From positions 38,194 through 102,193 of the forward strand of contig CAIQWT010000085.1 of the NCBI GenBank assembly GCA_903875605.1: a DNA stretch of 64,000 bases, read 5' to 3'. Both the position numbers and the translations under genes were made by a program. The notes under the pieces were generated by a model, which worked only from the letters and a program-made list of their open reading frames with translations, was not told the DNA's origin and searched no databases. The DNA comes from an uncultured Geobacteraceae bacterium. Lineage in GTDB: Bacteria; Desulfobacterota; Desulfuromonadia; Geobacterales; Pseudopelobacteraceae. Positions 51,775-62,253 of the stretch are shown one piece after another; the first letter of the stretch is position 1; each line of letters starts with the position of its first letter.

Positions 51775-52577
51775 ATATTCACCTCCAGAAAGACCAGCAC
51801 TACCGCCTCACTGTCACTAAAAGAAATTGTTCGCCCCATTATGCAGCACCTTTTTTCTCCCAGCAGAATCTTGTCACAAATACTCTTTTCATCTCTGACC
51901 CGCGTGAACAAACCGCCAAGCTGAGTATTACAGCTTTGGCCAACATCCCCCCCCCAAATATCGCTGCAAACCGGCTTCAGCCAACATGCCGCAATTTCAT
52001 TACAATATGCGATCATCCCGTTTTCATCGATACCCACAACTCCTACAGGCAAATTGCCAAGCAGGCTCTGTGAAAACTCCAGTGCCCGGTTACGCAGTTC
52101 CAGCTGTTCGGTACGCTGCTGAACTTTTTCTTCCAGCACCTGATTGGCCTCGCCCAGTTCTTTCAGAAGTTCGCGGTTATTTTTTTGCAGAAAATAACGT
52201 TCGATACAATTTTGTATTGTGACCCTTAATTCGTCGTCATTCCAGGGCTTGGGGATGAATTTGTAGATATGCCCCTCGTTGATGGCGGCAACAATGGCAC
52301 CCGCGTCAGCATATCCGGACAGCACAATTCGGACGGTTTCAGGGCACCGCTCGTAAACAACCTTGAGGAATTCTACACCGTTCATTACCGGCATTCGATA
52401 ATCGGAGATGACCACCTGAAAGTGTTCCGCCTTTTGTAAAATATCCAATCCTTCAGCACCGGAGCCAGCCAGAACTATTTCATAGTCATCATCGAGAAAT
52501 ATACGCTCAAGCGCCTTTAATACATTGCGTTCGTCATCAACACATAAAATTTTGATTGGCTCCGAATTCGCTTTCAT
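51771..52577 (-). CDS. REC-PAS response regulator
   Basis: A 268-residue protein. The REC domain has phosphoacceptor in VVISDYRMPVM and IPKPW. A coiled coil (EANQVLEEKVQQRTEQLELRNRALE) then leads to a PAS-like domain beginning LLGNLPVGVVGIDENGMIAYCN. There is no enzymatic or DNA-binding output, so it probably passes signal by protein contact or senses a second cue. The PAS domain is cysteine-rich (several Cys around SICDKILLGEKRCCIM), which could suggest redox or metal sensing, but this is speculative. Confidence 0.9.
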   Translation of the reverse strand: MKANSEPIKILCVDDERNVLKALERIFLDDDYEIVLAGSGAEGLDILQKAEHFQVVISDYRMPVMNGVEFLKVVYERCPETVRIVLSGYADAGAIVAAINEGHIYKFIPKPWNDDELRVTIQNCIERYFLQKNNRELLKELGEANQVLEEKVQQRTEQLELRNRALEFSQSLLGNLPVGVVGIDENGMIAYCNEIAACWLKPVCSDIWGGDVGQSCNTQLGGLFTRVRDEKSICDKILLGEKRCCIMGRTISFSDSEAVVLVFLEVNI

Positions 52578-52606
52578 GATTTATCCTCTCAACCCGTATG
52601 CATGCG

Positions 52607-55600
52607 TTACGCCTTGTTCTGAAGCGTAATGTCGATTGGCAGTCGCATGGTGAAGGTAGTGCCGACACCGACTTCACTCGCCACTGTTATTTCACCTCCA
52701 TGTTTTCGTACAATCCCAAAAGAGATGGAAAGACCAAGACCGGTACCTTTACCTACATCTTTGGTAGTGTAGAAGGCATCAAATATTTTACTCAGACGGT
52801 CATGAGGAATACCGCAGCCGGTATCAGACACCGAAACAAAGGTACTTGCTTCATCAAACCAGGAAGTTATGGTTATCTCGCCGACATCTTCTCCCTTTGC
52901 CTGAATTGAATGTGCTGCATTGATCAGCAAATTCATAAACACCTGACTGATCTGCTGGATATTGCACTCTACCTTCGGCAGATCACCGTAGTCACGTTTC
53001 AGTTCTGCCGAATATTTTAACTCGTTAATGACGATATTTATGGTACTGTCCATACAATCGTTCAGGTCGACCGAACCCACTTCGGAGATGTCCGCACGGG
53101 AGAATGTCCGCAAATCCTGTACAATCCGCTTGACGCGTTCTATTCCCTCATTATTCTCTTCCAAAAGAACATTTACATCCTTAACGACGTAATCGAGTTT
53201 CATAGCCTTACGCGCCTCACTAATATGTTCCGGAAGATTTTTGTCGGTAGATTTGCGAAGTTCACCCTCCAATAGCTCAATATAGCGGTTGTATTTCTCT
53301 ACGTATTTTGTCAGGGTCGCCATATTGCTACTGACAAAACCCATGGGATTATTTATTTCGTGAGCGACACCCGCTGCCAGCTGCCCCATAGTGGCCAGTT
53401 TATCGTTTTGCATCAGCTGCGCCTGAATTTTGCGTATTGACTCTTCTGACTTTCTCTCTTCGCTGATATCACTAGCAAAGACGGCAACACCCTCGACTAC
53501 TCCTTTTGAATTTACTATCGGATTATGGCTGATCTGAAAAACTGATCTAACCAGGGTCGAATCACCGGAATCCGCTTCTACGACGAACGCTTCTCCTGTC
53601 AGAGCTTTATCCAGATTTGCCCTTGCAACTAAAGCATCCTCACTGGTCATAAAACCGGTTACTAAGTCACCGAGTTGAATGTCGGCATTGTAGAGATCCT
53701 TCATAATTTTTTTGTGAGAGGAATTAAAACTGGTGTATCGACACGACTTGTCTGTTGAAAACACCGCTGAATTGGTGCTTTCAAGAACTCCGGACATAAC
53801 CGAAGCCTGTATTTTAAGCTCCTGCTCAAGTCGTTTCCGCTCACTAATGTCAATAGTGTAGCCAGCAATAATCCGTCTTCCATCAGCACTCTCAATCGGA
53901 AACTTGTAGGTAATATACGTGCCTTCTTTAAGGTATTCTTCCAGCACCTGAACCTGCTTTAAAGTTACTACCCGCAGATCATCGGCAGTAACCTTGTCGG
54001 CAAATTCTTTCGAAAAAAGTTCATGCATAGTTTTTCCAATCATATCTTCCGATTTGATGCCCGTCATATCGAAGAAGTTGTCGCTTACCTGTAAAACGCA
54101 GCTTTCCGTTTCGGTCACTTCTTTGATAAATGTGTAGATAGGGGAATGTTTCATGAACTGCTTGAAGAGACCATTAATTTCTTGAGTTGAGCGTACAAGT
54201 TTGATCCGTTCAGTTACATCACGAACAACATGTACCGCACTTGTCAAGATGCCTTCGTGTGACAAAATCGGATCAACAGTAACTTCCACCCATCGGTCAC
54301 CATGCTGAACGGTGGAGGATTCTGATTTTAGTGATTTTATTGCCCTGACCATGGGGCAATCACAGATGGGAGCACTGGATCCATGAAACAGCTGCCAGCA
54401 GGGTTGAGCAACTATGTCCGCATACTCGCGATTCAGCATGGCACAAGTAGCCTTATTGCAGCGTAAAATCCGCTGTTCAGCGTCTATAAGAGAGATACTG
54501 TCGCCGATAGAGTCAAAAGTTGTCTGCCATTCATGGGCGGCATGCAAAATTTGCTCTTCCATGGAAAGCCTGGATGCGATCTTCCAGACACCGTCCATCA
54601 TCAGTGTCAGCTGAAGCTGATCCGTCTGATCGTAGGGGAGTGCTTTGTTAGCGACACCGACCACCGCCACTATCCTTTCTTTGTCAAATACGGGAATGCT
54701 CAGGAAACGCGACAGTGGTACATGCCCCTCCGGATATCCTTTTTTCAGTTCACTTGGGGTCGCATAGTCGTTGACCATGATAGCGCGTCGCTGTCTGACG
54801 ACTTCACCCCAGATACCGGTCTTGTCCAGATGATAGACCGATTGCGGTTCGGCCACGCTACAGGAGGGCATAACATCCTTTGACCATGTGTTGAGTACAA
54901 ACAGCTTATTTTCTTCGGAATAATGGTAGATGTAACCGATGCTGCTTTCGGTCAGCGCGATAACCTTTTCCAGTGAGAAGTCCAACAGCCCCTGAACTGT
55001 CGTTGCCTGATACTGGTTGACCTCCTGCAGCATTTCAAGTCTTTCAACGTTCCGCTTCAACTCCGTGTCGGCTGCTTTGCGCTTGCTGATGTCCTGAACC
55101 ACAGCGAGAAAGTGACTACTACTACTACTACTACTACTACTACGCGCCTCAACCAGCTGATAAAACACCTCAACCGGATAGGTGGTGCCATTCATGCGAC
55201 GATGGCTGGTTTCGAAATTCACTATTGTTTTTTCATGTAGTAACAGCGGAGAGATCAGTTTTTCAAAGTCATCGCGGGTAATTTCAGGCTTAATATCAAG
55301 CGGAGTCATGGTTTGCAGCTGTTCAGGCGTATAACCAAGGTTATTGAGGGCGCTCCTGTTTACATAACTGTATACTAAGCTGTTTATGTCAAAAACATAC
55401 AGTTCATTGGTTGCAGCTTCCAGGATTGAGAGAAGCCGTTCACGGTGGACAATTTCACGCTTAAACCGCCTGTTCCAGGCAAGAGCGATCGCTATCAACA
55501 GTGAGAAGAAGGCTGTTATACCGCCAATCCAACTCCATAGTTTTTTCTGATGGATGCCGTATTCATACCTGATGGATAGCCAGCGATCACGAATCTCACT

Positions 55601-56458
55601 CTCTTCGGAATCGGATATGGCCGTGAGAGCCTTGTTGATAATACTTACCAGTTCCGGCCAATCTTTGCGCACCCCCATGGCCTGGTCATGGCTGCCGAAG
55701 GGAGTTGGCGCTGCAATTTGAAGATTGCTCAGACCTTTATCTCGAATCAAATATGATGCGATGGCAAGGTTTGCAACATAGGCATCATTAGTTCCAGTGG
55801 CAACCGACTGGAGTGCTTCAAGTGATGTCGTGACAGGAACAATCTTGATCTGCGGATACTCTTTCTTAATCAACTCATTGAGAACAAAGCCCTTCTCAAC
55901 AGCTACTTTTTTACCGTTTAAATCCTGTATTCGCGAGACAAAACTAGAATTGGTGCGATTAATTATTACCCAAGGGGAAGAAAGATAATCATCGGAAAGG
56001 GCAAATGCTTTTTCACGATCCGGAGTCCTCTTTATTGCGACGATAAGATCAATCCATTGGCAATCTCCTGCCAGATCCTTCAGAGACATTTCCCAATTGA
56101 GGGATGTGTTTGTGACAAAGACAAAGTTAATACCGAAACGTTTTCCAATCAGCTTCAGATAGTCAACTGAAATTCCTTGTGGTTCAGGAGTGGTCATTTG
56201 GTAAGGAGGGGAATCAGCAACGCGCACCCGCACAGTGTGCCTGCGATCCAGCCATGCCTGCTCCTGTTCTGTGAGTTGCATCTGGCTTGAAAGCCCTTTG
56301 CCTCCTCTGTTATCAACCGGTTTGGCAGGATCGTCCTGGATAGAAGCAACTGGCAGTGGTGACAAAATTGCTAATAGACAGGTGAGTACCAAGACCAGGA
56401 AGATTAGCTTGACGCATGTGCAATTTTCAAAGGAGTTGACTGATGGTAATACCTTCAT
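52607..56458 (-). CDS. Membrane histidine kinase: periplasmic SBP_bac_3 sensor, PAS, GAF, PAS repeats
   Basis: A kinase of 1283 residues. A signal/anchor helix (about residues 15-40) precedes a periplasmic family 3 solute-binding domain (about 65-285) resembling BvgS/amino-acid sensors, then a membrane span LWSWIGGITAFFSLLIAIAL. Cytoplasmic PAS 1 follows; it contains a poly-Ser run from an (AGT)9 repeat. Next are a GAF domain, three more PAS modules, and the kinase core with [19 protein letters not shown] and [10 protein letters not shown] use ATG 56458 with GGAG 6 nt upstream; a longer frame to 56587 overlaps the next kinase gene. It likely detects an amino acid-like ligand. Confidence 0.92.
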   Translation of the reverse strand: MKVLPSVNSFENCTCVKLIFLVLVLTCLLAILSPLPVASIQDDPAKPVDNRGGKGLSSQMQLTEQEQAWLDRRHTVRVRVADSPPYQMTTPEPQGISVDYLKLIGKRFGINFVFVTNTSLNWEMSLKDLAGDCQWIDLIVAIKRTPDREKAFALSDDYLSSPWVIINRTNSSFVSRIQDLNGKKVAVEKGFVLNELIKKEYPQIKIVPVTTSLEALQSVATGTNDAYVANLAIASYLIRDKGLSNLQIAAPTPFGSHDQAMGVRKDWPELVSIINKALTAISDSEESEIRDRWLSIRYEYGIHQKKLWSWIGGITAFFSLLIAIALAWNRRFKREIVHRERLLSILEAATNELYVFDINSLVYSYVNRSALNNLGYTPEQLQTMTPLDIKPEITRDDFEKLISPLLLHEKTIVNFETSHRRMNGTTYPVEVFYQLVEARSSSSSSSSSHFLAVVQDISKRKAADTELKRNVERLEMLQEVNQYQATTVQGLLDFSLEKVIALTESSIGYIYHYSEENKLFVLNTWSKDVMPSCSVAEPQSVYHLDKTGIWGEVVRQRRAIMVNDYATPSELKKGYPEGHVPLSRFLSIPVFDKERIVAVVGVANKALPYDQTDQLQLTLMMDGVWKIASRLSMEEQILHAAHEWQTTFDSIGDSISLIDAEQRILRCNKATCAMLNREYADIVAQPCWQLFHGSSAPICDCPMVRAIKSLKSESSTVQHGDRWVEVTVDPILSHEGILTSAVHVVRDVTERIKLVRSTQEINGLFKQFMKHSPIYTFIKEVTETESCVLQVSDNFFDMTGIKSEDMIGKTMHELFSKEFADKVTADDLRVVTLKQVQVLEEYLKEGTYITYKFPIESADGRRIIAGYTIDISERKRLEQELKIQASVMSGVLESTNSAVFSTDKSCRYTSFNSSHKKIMKDLYNADIQLGDLVTGFMTSEDALVARANLDKALTGEAFVVEADSGDSTLVRSVFQISHNPIVNSKGVVEGVAVFASDISEERKSEESIRKIQAQLMQNDKLATMGQLAAGVAHEINNPMGFVSSNMATLTKYVEKYNRYIELLEGELRKSTDKNLPEHISEARKAMKLDYVVKDVNVLLEENNEGIERVKRIVQDLRTFSRADISEVGSVDLNDCMDSTINIVINELKYSAELKRDYGDLPKVECNIQQISQVFMNLLINAAHSIQAKGEDVGEITITSWFDEASTFVSVSDTGCGIPHDRLSKIFDAFYTTKDVGKGTGLGLSISFGIVRKHGGEITVASEVGVGTTFTMRLPIDITLQNKA
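55115..55141 (-). repeat. Trinucleotide microsatellite (AGT)9 in a kinase PAS domain
   Basis: Nine perfect copies of ACT on + (AGT on the coding strand) encode nine consecutive serines between EAR and HFLAVVQ in the first PAS domain. Each step would change the protein by one residue without frameshift. Confidence 0.95.
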
Positions 56459-56489
56459 TGTTAGCTCCATATTCTGCGGAAAAACAACT

Positions 56490-58034
56490 TTAACTGAGGC
56501 TATCCTGTTTCGATTGCGACACCGGCAACCGGACGACAAAGGTTGTTCCAGTGCCGACTTCGCTTTCAACCGAAATTTCCCCACCATGTTTCTGAATTAT
56601 ATCAAAACAAATAGAAAGGCCTAATCCGGTTCCTTTGCCAACTTCCTTGGTAGTAAAGAACGGATCGAAGATGCGGCTTCGGATCTCTTCCGGTATTCCC
56701 GAGCCGGTGTCGGTGACAGAAACATGCACGTATTCTCCTTCGCCCCAGGTTCGTACCGTGATTGAGCCGTGACCTTCAATAGCCTGACCGGCATTTGCGA
56801 GCAGATTTATGAATACCTGACTGAGTTGTTGGGGGTGACAGAGTATCTCGGGTATAGCGCCAAACTGTTTTTCGATGTCTGCCACAAATTTTATTTCGTT
56901 GCAGGCAATGTTCAAAGCACTCTGCAGGCAGTCGTTCAGATTGGTTAGCACCGGTTCTGCCTGATCGCTCCGGGCGAGGTTCTTCAGATCATTGACAATG
57001 TTTTTAACCCGCGTGGCACCGTCCAGACTTTCCGTGATCAGTTGACCGGAGTCTTTAAGCACGTAATCTATCTTTAGGCGGGAACGGGCAGCGGCACTAT
57101 CTTTATCACTCTCAACAATGCCAAGATACTCATTAATTTTGGACATGTATTTTTCAAGCGTGCCCAGATTACTGGTTATAAACCCCATCGGGTTATTGAT
57201 TTCGTGCGCCACACCGGCTGCCAGTTGGCCGATAGAGGCCATTTTTTCCTGCTGAAAAAGCTGACCCCGCACAGCTTCAAGTGTATTGCCAGAAGATTCC
57301 TCCCGTTTCAGGCTTGTCGTAAGTCTACAACGTACCAACCAAATGAAACCAATCCCAAACAGCCACATAATACTGAGACCTGCGATAATCATTCTGAGCT
57401 CGTGCTGCTCCTGTTTGATGAACAGATCCAGAGGAATTGACACACTGAGCCCGCCGCGAATATCACCCAGTTTATAGCCTTGATAAGCATGACATTTAAG
57501 GCAGCTCTGTTCGGTAAAAAAAGCTCGCATATAGCGTAGATACGGTTTTCCATCCAGTTGTTCATATGAACTTACTGCCATCTTTCCCTGCTCCTGGAAG
57601 GCCAGCAGGGCAGTGCGTTCCCACTCATCCGGTTCATTTTCCGGCCGATGCGGTTTCAGGCTGGTAATATGCCCTCGCATTTCGGAATTGCCTTCCCTGG
57701 CCAACTCGAAGACCTGTCTGGTCATGTAGGCTGGATTGATCAATGTCAGCAAGCGCCCTGAAGGGGTTACTATTTCACGTTCAGGAATGTCCTTCAGGTA
57801 AGGATTGGGTGGCGTTTTTTCCGTAACCGGAACATAGACACCACCATGAATAGAAGCCCAACGGCGATAGAGCAGATCTTTTTCGAGCGCCTGTATTGCC
57901 TGATTAAGCTCTAATTCCTTGGTGCTGGTTTTGACATGGTATAACCCCCAACAAAAGCACACCGCTATGGCTGCGCTCCAGAAGATCGTGGCTAACAGGG
58001 TAAACCGCCTAATATCTTTCTTCGGCTTGAGCAT
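56490..58034 (-). CDS. Membrane histidine kinase with c-type heme sensor (DUF3365/Tll0287-like)
   Basis: A kinase of 514 residues. A membrane helix (12-32) precedes a periplasmic sensor (about 33-210) of the DUF3365/Tll0287 type with one c-type heme site, CLKCH (C178, C181, H182). A second helix (213-235) leads to the kinase core with [27 protein letters not shown] and GKGTGLGLS. The heme probably senses redox state or a gas. The core closely matches those of the kinases on either side. It starts 5 nt after the PAS kinase gene. A weak AG-rich site precedes the ATG. Confidence 0.93.
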   Translation of the reverse strand: MLKPKKDIRRFTLLATIFWSAAIAVCFCWGLYHVKTSTKELELNQAIQALEKDLLYRRWASIHGGVYVPVTEKTPPNPYLKDIPEREIVTPSGRLLTLINPAYMTRQVFELAREGNSEMRGHITSLKPHRPENEPDEWERTALLAFQEQGKMAVSSYEQLDGKPYLRYMRAFFTEQSCLKCHAYQGYKLGDIRGGLSVSIPLDLFIKQEQHELRMIIAGLSIMWLFGIGFIWLVRCRLTTSLKREESSGNTLEAVRGQLFQQEKMASIGQLAAGVAHEINNPMGFITSNLGTLEKYMSKINEYLGIVESDKDSAAARSRLKIDYVLKDSGQLITESLDGATRVKNIVNDLKNLARSDQAEPVLTNLNDCLQSALNIACNEIKFVADIEKQFGAIPEILCHPQQLSQVFINLLANAGQAIEGHGSITVRTWGEGEYVHVSVTDTGSGIPEEIRSRIFDPFFTTKEVGKGTGLGLSICFDIIQKHGGEISVESEVGTGTTFVVRLPVSQSKQDSLS

Positions 58035-58039
58035 TATCG

Positions 58040-60124
58040 CTACTCTTCTTTCTGCACTGTCGGGGCTATCGGCAGCCTGACCTTAAAAGTAGTACCGCGA
58101 CCGGCTTCGCTTTCAACGGTTATCTCACCACCATGCTTTCTGATGATGTCGTAACTTATAGATAGACCTAATCCCGTCCCTTTGCCGACCTCCTTGGTGG
58201 TAAAAAACGGTTCAAATATTCGCTGTCGGATCTCATCAGGAATCCCACAACCGGTGTCGGTTACCGAAACAAAAATTGAACCCTCTTCGATCCAGGTGTG
58301 GACGGTGATGCTACCCTGTTTCCCTTCCATTGCATGTGCTGAGTTTATCAACAGGTTGAGGAACACCTGGTTCAGCTGCTGCGGAAAACAGAGAATATCC
58401 GGAATATCACCAAATTCGCGGTTGATCTCCGCCACGTACTTGATTTCGTTCCAGGCAATATTGATGGTTGTTTCCAACGCATCGTTAAGATTGATCATTG
58501 CCTGCTCAACCTGATCGACCCGTGAAAAGCTCTTCAGATCTTGCACAATACGACGCACCCGGGAGGCTCCATCCTGACTTTCGGCGATCAGCTGACGGGC
58601 ATCATTGATTATAAAATCGATTTTGAGCCGCTTCCTGACATTGTTCAACTTGTCGGATTCCCTGCTGCCCGCACATTCAATGAGTGATTGGTCGGCAGCG
58701 GCGATAAACTCGGTCAGCCTGTTGACGTATTTGTTTAACGTGGAAAGATTGCTGGAAATAAAACCCATCGGATTGTTGATCTCATGAGCCACTCCAGCGG
58801 CCAGTTGGCCGATAGAGGCCATTTTCTCCTGCTGGAATATCTGTAGCTGGGCGCTTTTCAGCTCAGAATATGCTTTCTCCAACTCGCCATGCTTACCTTC
58901 CAGATCCAGCCTGCTTTTATGCAACTCAGCGTCAATACTCTTTCGATTTGTAATATCCTCCTTGACTGCAAGATATCCGGATAATATGCCTTCTTTATCA
59001 AACAGCGGCGATATGGAAGCAAATTCCCAATAAAGAGTGCCGTCTTTGCGCTTGTTATGGAACTCGCCCCGCCACTCTTTCCCGGCAGAAAGAATCTTCC
59101 ACATTTCTGTATAACCCTCTGCCGGTATTTCACCTGATTTAAGTATTCTCGGATTCTGGCCGATGGCCTCCTCCAGCGAATATCCAGTGGACTCACTGAA
59201 TTTCGGATTAGCATATTCAATAAAACCATCAACATTGGTGATGACGATTGTGGCGGGGCTCTGTTCAATCGCCCGCGACATTTTTCTTATATCTTCATCC
59301 ATCTCCCGTTGTTCAGTGATATCCACAAAAGAGCCTACAACGCCTGCCAATGATCCGTCAGAACCTGATAATGGCGCTTTGCTGGCAAAAACAGTCCTGA
59401 CTAATCCGTCACCGCGAATCAACTCCGTCTCATATTGGACGCTCATACCAGATTCAATTATTGTCTGGTCTTTCTGAATACTCAGCCCGCTATACTTTTC
59501 CGGCATTATATTCTGCAGGGTTTGCCCGATAATTCCATCCTCTTGTTTCCCGAAGAAACTCTTGAATGCGGTATTGCACCCAAGATAGGTCCCCTCAACA
59601 TCCTTGTAATAAACAGGGTTTGGAATGGCATCCATAACCTCCTTAAGAAAGAGATTACGGTCTGCAGTCAATTCCTCAGCTATTTTTCTGTCAGTGATAT
59701 CCTCGAGCGTTTCTACAGCCGCTATAATTTCATTGTTGCTGTTTTTAATAGGTGCGGCTTCGAAAAATATATAGCGGCGCTTACCGCCAAGATTCTCGTA
59801 CCATCCTTCAGCCCGGAGTGAACCTTCGATAAACAGGGAGTATGAGTGGGAGGCATAATACTCATCAGCGTGGTTGAGTTGCTGGTCTAAGACAAGGTCT
59901 GCGAGAACAGGTCGTTTTGTCGGATAAAACGGGGCCCACTGCTGTTTGGTGCCTACCATCTGAAACGAACTTTTGCCGGTCAGCTTTGCCAGCGCATTGT
60001 TCCAGATAATTATTTTATGACTGATATCAATCACAAACATCGGCGCGGCAGCATTCTGGATGACGGCTTTGAAAAAAATGTTTTCGTCAAGTATCGTTTT
60101 TTTTACTTCATACTCTTCATTCAT
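58040..60124 (-). CDS. Soluble histidine kinase with three PAS domains
   Basis: A kinase of 694 residues. PAS 1 (about 20-145), PAS 2 (about 155-280) and PAS 3 (about 290-415) are followed by a coiled coil and kinase core with [27 protein letters not shown] and GKGTGLGLS. No membrane span is seen. Start: ATG 60124 (MNEEYEVKK). The frame continues to a GTG at 60181 that would overlap the upstream gene by 23 nt; neither has an ideal ribosome site, so the start is uncertain. Confidence 0.92.
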   Translation of the reverse strand: MNEEYEVKKTILDENIFFKAVIQNAAAPMFVIDISHKIIIWNNALAKLTGKSSFQMVGTKQQWAPFYPTKRPVLADLVLDQQLNHADEYYASHSYSLFIEGSLRAEGWYENLGGKRRYIFFEAAPIKNSNNEIIAAVETLEDITDRKIAEELTADRNLFLKEVMDAIPNPVYYKDVEGTYLGCNTAFKSFFGKQEDGIIGQTLQNIMPEKYSGLSIQKDQTIIESGMSVQYETELIRGDGLVRTVFASKAPLSGSDGSLAGVVGSFVDITEQREMDEDIRKMSRAIEQSPATIVITNVDGFIEYANPKFSESTGYSLEEAIGQNPRILKSGEIPAEGYTEMWKILSAGKEWRGEFHNKRKDGTLYWEFASISPLFDKEGILSGYLAVKEDITNRKSIDAELHKSRLDLEGKHGELEKAYSELKSAQLQIFQQEKMASIGQLAAGVAHEINNPMGFISSNLSTLNKYVNRLTEFIAAADQSLIECAGSRESDKLNNVRKRLKIDFIINDARQLIAESQDGASRVRRIVQDLKSFSRVDQVEQAMINLNDALETTINIAWNEIKYVAEINREFGDIPDILCFPQQLNQVFLNLLINSAHAMEGKQGSITVHTWIEEGSIFVSVTDTGCGIPDEIRQRIFEPFFTTKEVGKGTGLGLSISYDIIRKHGGEITVESEAGRGTTFKVRLPIAPTVQKEE

Positions 60125-60158
60125 TGGCCTACCCCGCTTCACTGTACCAAGGCTTGAG

Positions 60159-62240
60159 TTACTCTTTTGCTTTCTCCACACTACTCTTCAATACATTCCG
60201 CAACTGGCTGAGGTTGTAGGGCTTATTTACCAGACCGGCAATTTGTTCTCTTGGAATCAGCGAGGTGACCTCCGTATCCCCGAAACCGCTGGAAACGATT
60301 ATCGGCAGGTCAGGTTTAAGAATTTTCAGCTCACGGAACAATTCGTACCCATCCATAACCGGCATGCCGATGTCGGTCACCACCAGCGTTATCTCCGCGG
60401 CACTCTGCCGATACTGCTGCAATGCCTCTTTGCCGTTCACCGCAACCAAGACATTGAACCCGAGCGTTGACAGCATATCCTTTGCAATGGAAAGCAGTTG
60501 AGTTTCATCTTCTACCAGCAGGACAGTGCCGCTCCCCTGCCACTGTTTTGCACTGATATCCTGCCGCGGTTTTTCTTCGGCAGCAGCATCCTCCTGAACC
60601 GGCAGATACACCTTGAATGTTGTACCCTGCCCCGATTGGCTGGAAAGCTGCAGCACTCCGTTATGCGCCTTGAGTATACCAAGAACGGCCGACATACCCA
60701 GGCCGCGCCCGGTGAATTTGGTAGTGTAGAACGGCTCGAAGATCCGGTTCTTGATTTCATCATCCATGCCGCTGCCGTTATCGGCAACCTCCAGACAGAG
60801 ATACCTGCCTGCCGGTATGACAGTTCCCAGGTGGTCACAGTCTGATATCCCTGTTTTGATCTCTGCCTTGGACAGCGACACGCATACTTCACCCTGCGCA
60901 TCACCTATTGCTTCTGCTGCATTGGTGACCAGATTCATGATAATCTGCCGAAGTTGACCGGCATCACCCATGATGGATGGAATATCAACTGAATATTTCG
61001 TTTTGATCACTACATTCTGTTTGATAGTCGCTTTCAGCATAGTGACCACATCATCCACCAATAGCCACATGATGACCAGGTCCCTGGAAAAGGGGGCTTT
61101 CCCTGCGTATGCCATCATCTGCCGACAGAGTTCGGCGGCTCGTTGAGCAGCTTTTTCTATCACCGGGATGTAGTTGCCTGCTGACTCATAATGCATCTCT
61201 GCCAGAGAGCAATTGCCCATGATGATCGCCAGAATATTGTTGAAGTCATGGGCAATGCCGCCGGCCATTACACCGAGGCTTTCCAGTTTCTGAGTCTGCT
61301 GCATCTGCTGTTCAAATATTTGCTTCTCTTTTTCGGCCTTGTAACGGTCGGTAATGTCAAGATTAGTGCCTATCATACGGATTGGTGTGCCACTATCATC
61401 AAAAAATGTCTGAGAGGCGGCTTTTATGAATCTTACCTCTCCATCAGGGCGAATGATGCGGAATTCGGGGGAGTATTCCCTTTCACCGCTTATGGCTGAC
61501 CGGATTTCTGTCTCTACTCGGAGTCGGTCTTCAGAATGAATTGTGCCGGTCCAGACATCGAATTCACCATTGAAATCCTCTCTAAAAATCCCGAAAAGGC
61601 TGTACATGCTGTCATCCCAGATCAGCCTGTTATTTACGATATCCCAATCCCAAACACCTATATTGGCGGCATGCGTAGCAAGCTTGAGTCGGTTTTCACT
61701 CACGCGCAATTCCGTATTGATCTCTTCAATCTCTTTACGGGCAAGCCCCATTTCACCAATCATCTTTGCCAGTTGGGTAAAGAATTTCATCATCGACTGA
61801 ACGGTATCTTCAGAAAAGATTGGAACCCGCTCCAGTGCCTCAAGATATGAATCCCTGTCAAACCCGAACTCTTCCGCCTGACAAATGAAATACTCCCTGC
61901 CTGGAGGCTCGGAGAAAAACTGACCGGTAAAAAAGTTAGCCACATGTACGCCGTGAATTATGATCGGCACGGCAACATCAACTAGGCCGTTCTTGCATTT
62001 GTAAACGTTATACGGCTCTCCTTTTGTCAAACCGCCAGCCAGGATGGTGTCGCTCTCACGGCAGCGGCAGGCGGTGGCAACATTGACACGGTGAAAACGG
62101 GTACAGATGTCCTGCCACCCGGTGGCGATGAGGATAGTGCCGTCCAGTTCGAGCAGGGCGGTGACCGCGCCTGTAATGGCGGTGTAGCTCTCGCAGAGCA
62201 CCCGCAGTTCGTCGATATTTACGAATTCGGAGAATTTCAT
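60159..62240 (-). CDS. Hybrid histidine kinase with PocR sensory domain, PAS and C-terminal REC
   Basis: A 693-residue hybrid kinase. The N-terminus (about 1-165) is a PocR-type ligand-binding domain (FHRVNVATACRCRESDT, VAVPIIIHGVHVANFFTGQFF). A PAS domain (about 185-305) follows, then the kinase core with GGIAHDFNNILAIIMGN, DNGSGMD and GRGLGMS. The C-terminal REC has phosphoacceptor LVVTDIGMPVMDG. PocR domains bind small hydrocarbon-type ligands or cofactors in other proteins. A soluble protein. It lies 13 nt downstream of a second hybrid kinase with a similar core. Confidence 0.93.
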   Translation of the reverse strand: MKFSEFVNIDELRVLCESYTAITGAVTALLELDGTILIATGWQDICTRFHRVNVATACRCRESDTILAGGLTKGEPYNVYKCKNGLVDVAVPIIIHGVHVANFFTGQFFSEPPGREYFICQAEEFGFDRDSYLEALERVPIFSEDTVQSMMKFFTQLAKMIGEMGLARKEIEEINTELRVSENRLKLATHAANIGVWDWDIVNNRLIWDDSMYSLFGIFREDFNGEFDVWTGTIHSEDRLRVETEIRSAISGEREYSPEFRIIRPDGEVRFIKAASQTFFDDSGTPIRMIGTNLDITDRYKAEKEKQIFEQQMQQTQKLESLGVMAGGIAHDFNNILAIIMGNCSLAEMHYESAGNYIPVIEKAAQRAAELCRQMMAYAGKAPFSRDLVIMWLLVDDVVTMLKATIKQNVVIKTKYSVDIPSIMGDAGQLRQIIMNLVTNAAEAIGDAQGEVCVSLSKAEIKTGISDCDHLGTVIPAGRYLCLEVADNGSGMDDEIKNRIFEPFYTTKFTGRGLGMSAVLGILKAHNGVLQLSSQSGQGTTFKVYLPVQEDAAAEEKPRQDISAKQWQGSGTVLLVEDETQLLSIAKDMLSTLGFNVLVAVNGKEALQQYRQSAAEITLVVTDIGMPVMDGYELFRELKILKPDLPIIVSSGFGDTEVTSLIPREQIAGLVNKPYNLSQLRNVLKSSVEKAKE

Positions 62241-62253
62241 GGTGTAAACTCCT

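Noticed and set aside
52607..56587. Longer start of the SBP-type kinase at 56587
   Set aside because: The extra residues overlap the upstream kinase in another frame; ATG 56458 has a ribosome site and gives a normal signal/anchor sequence.
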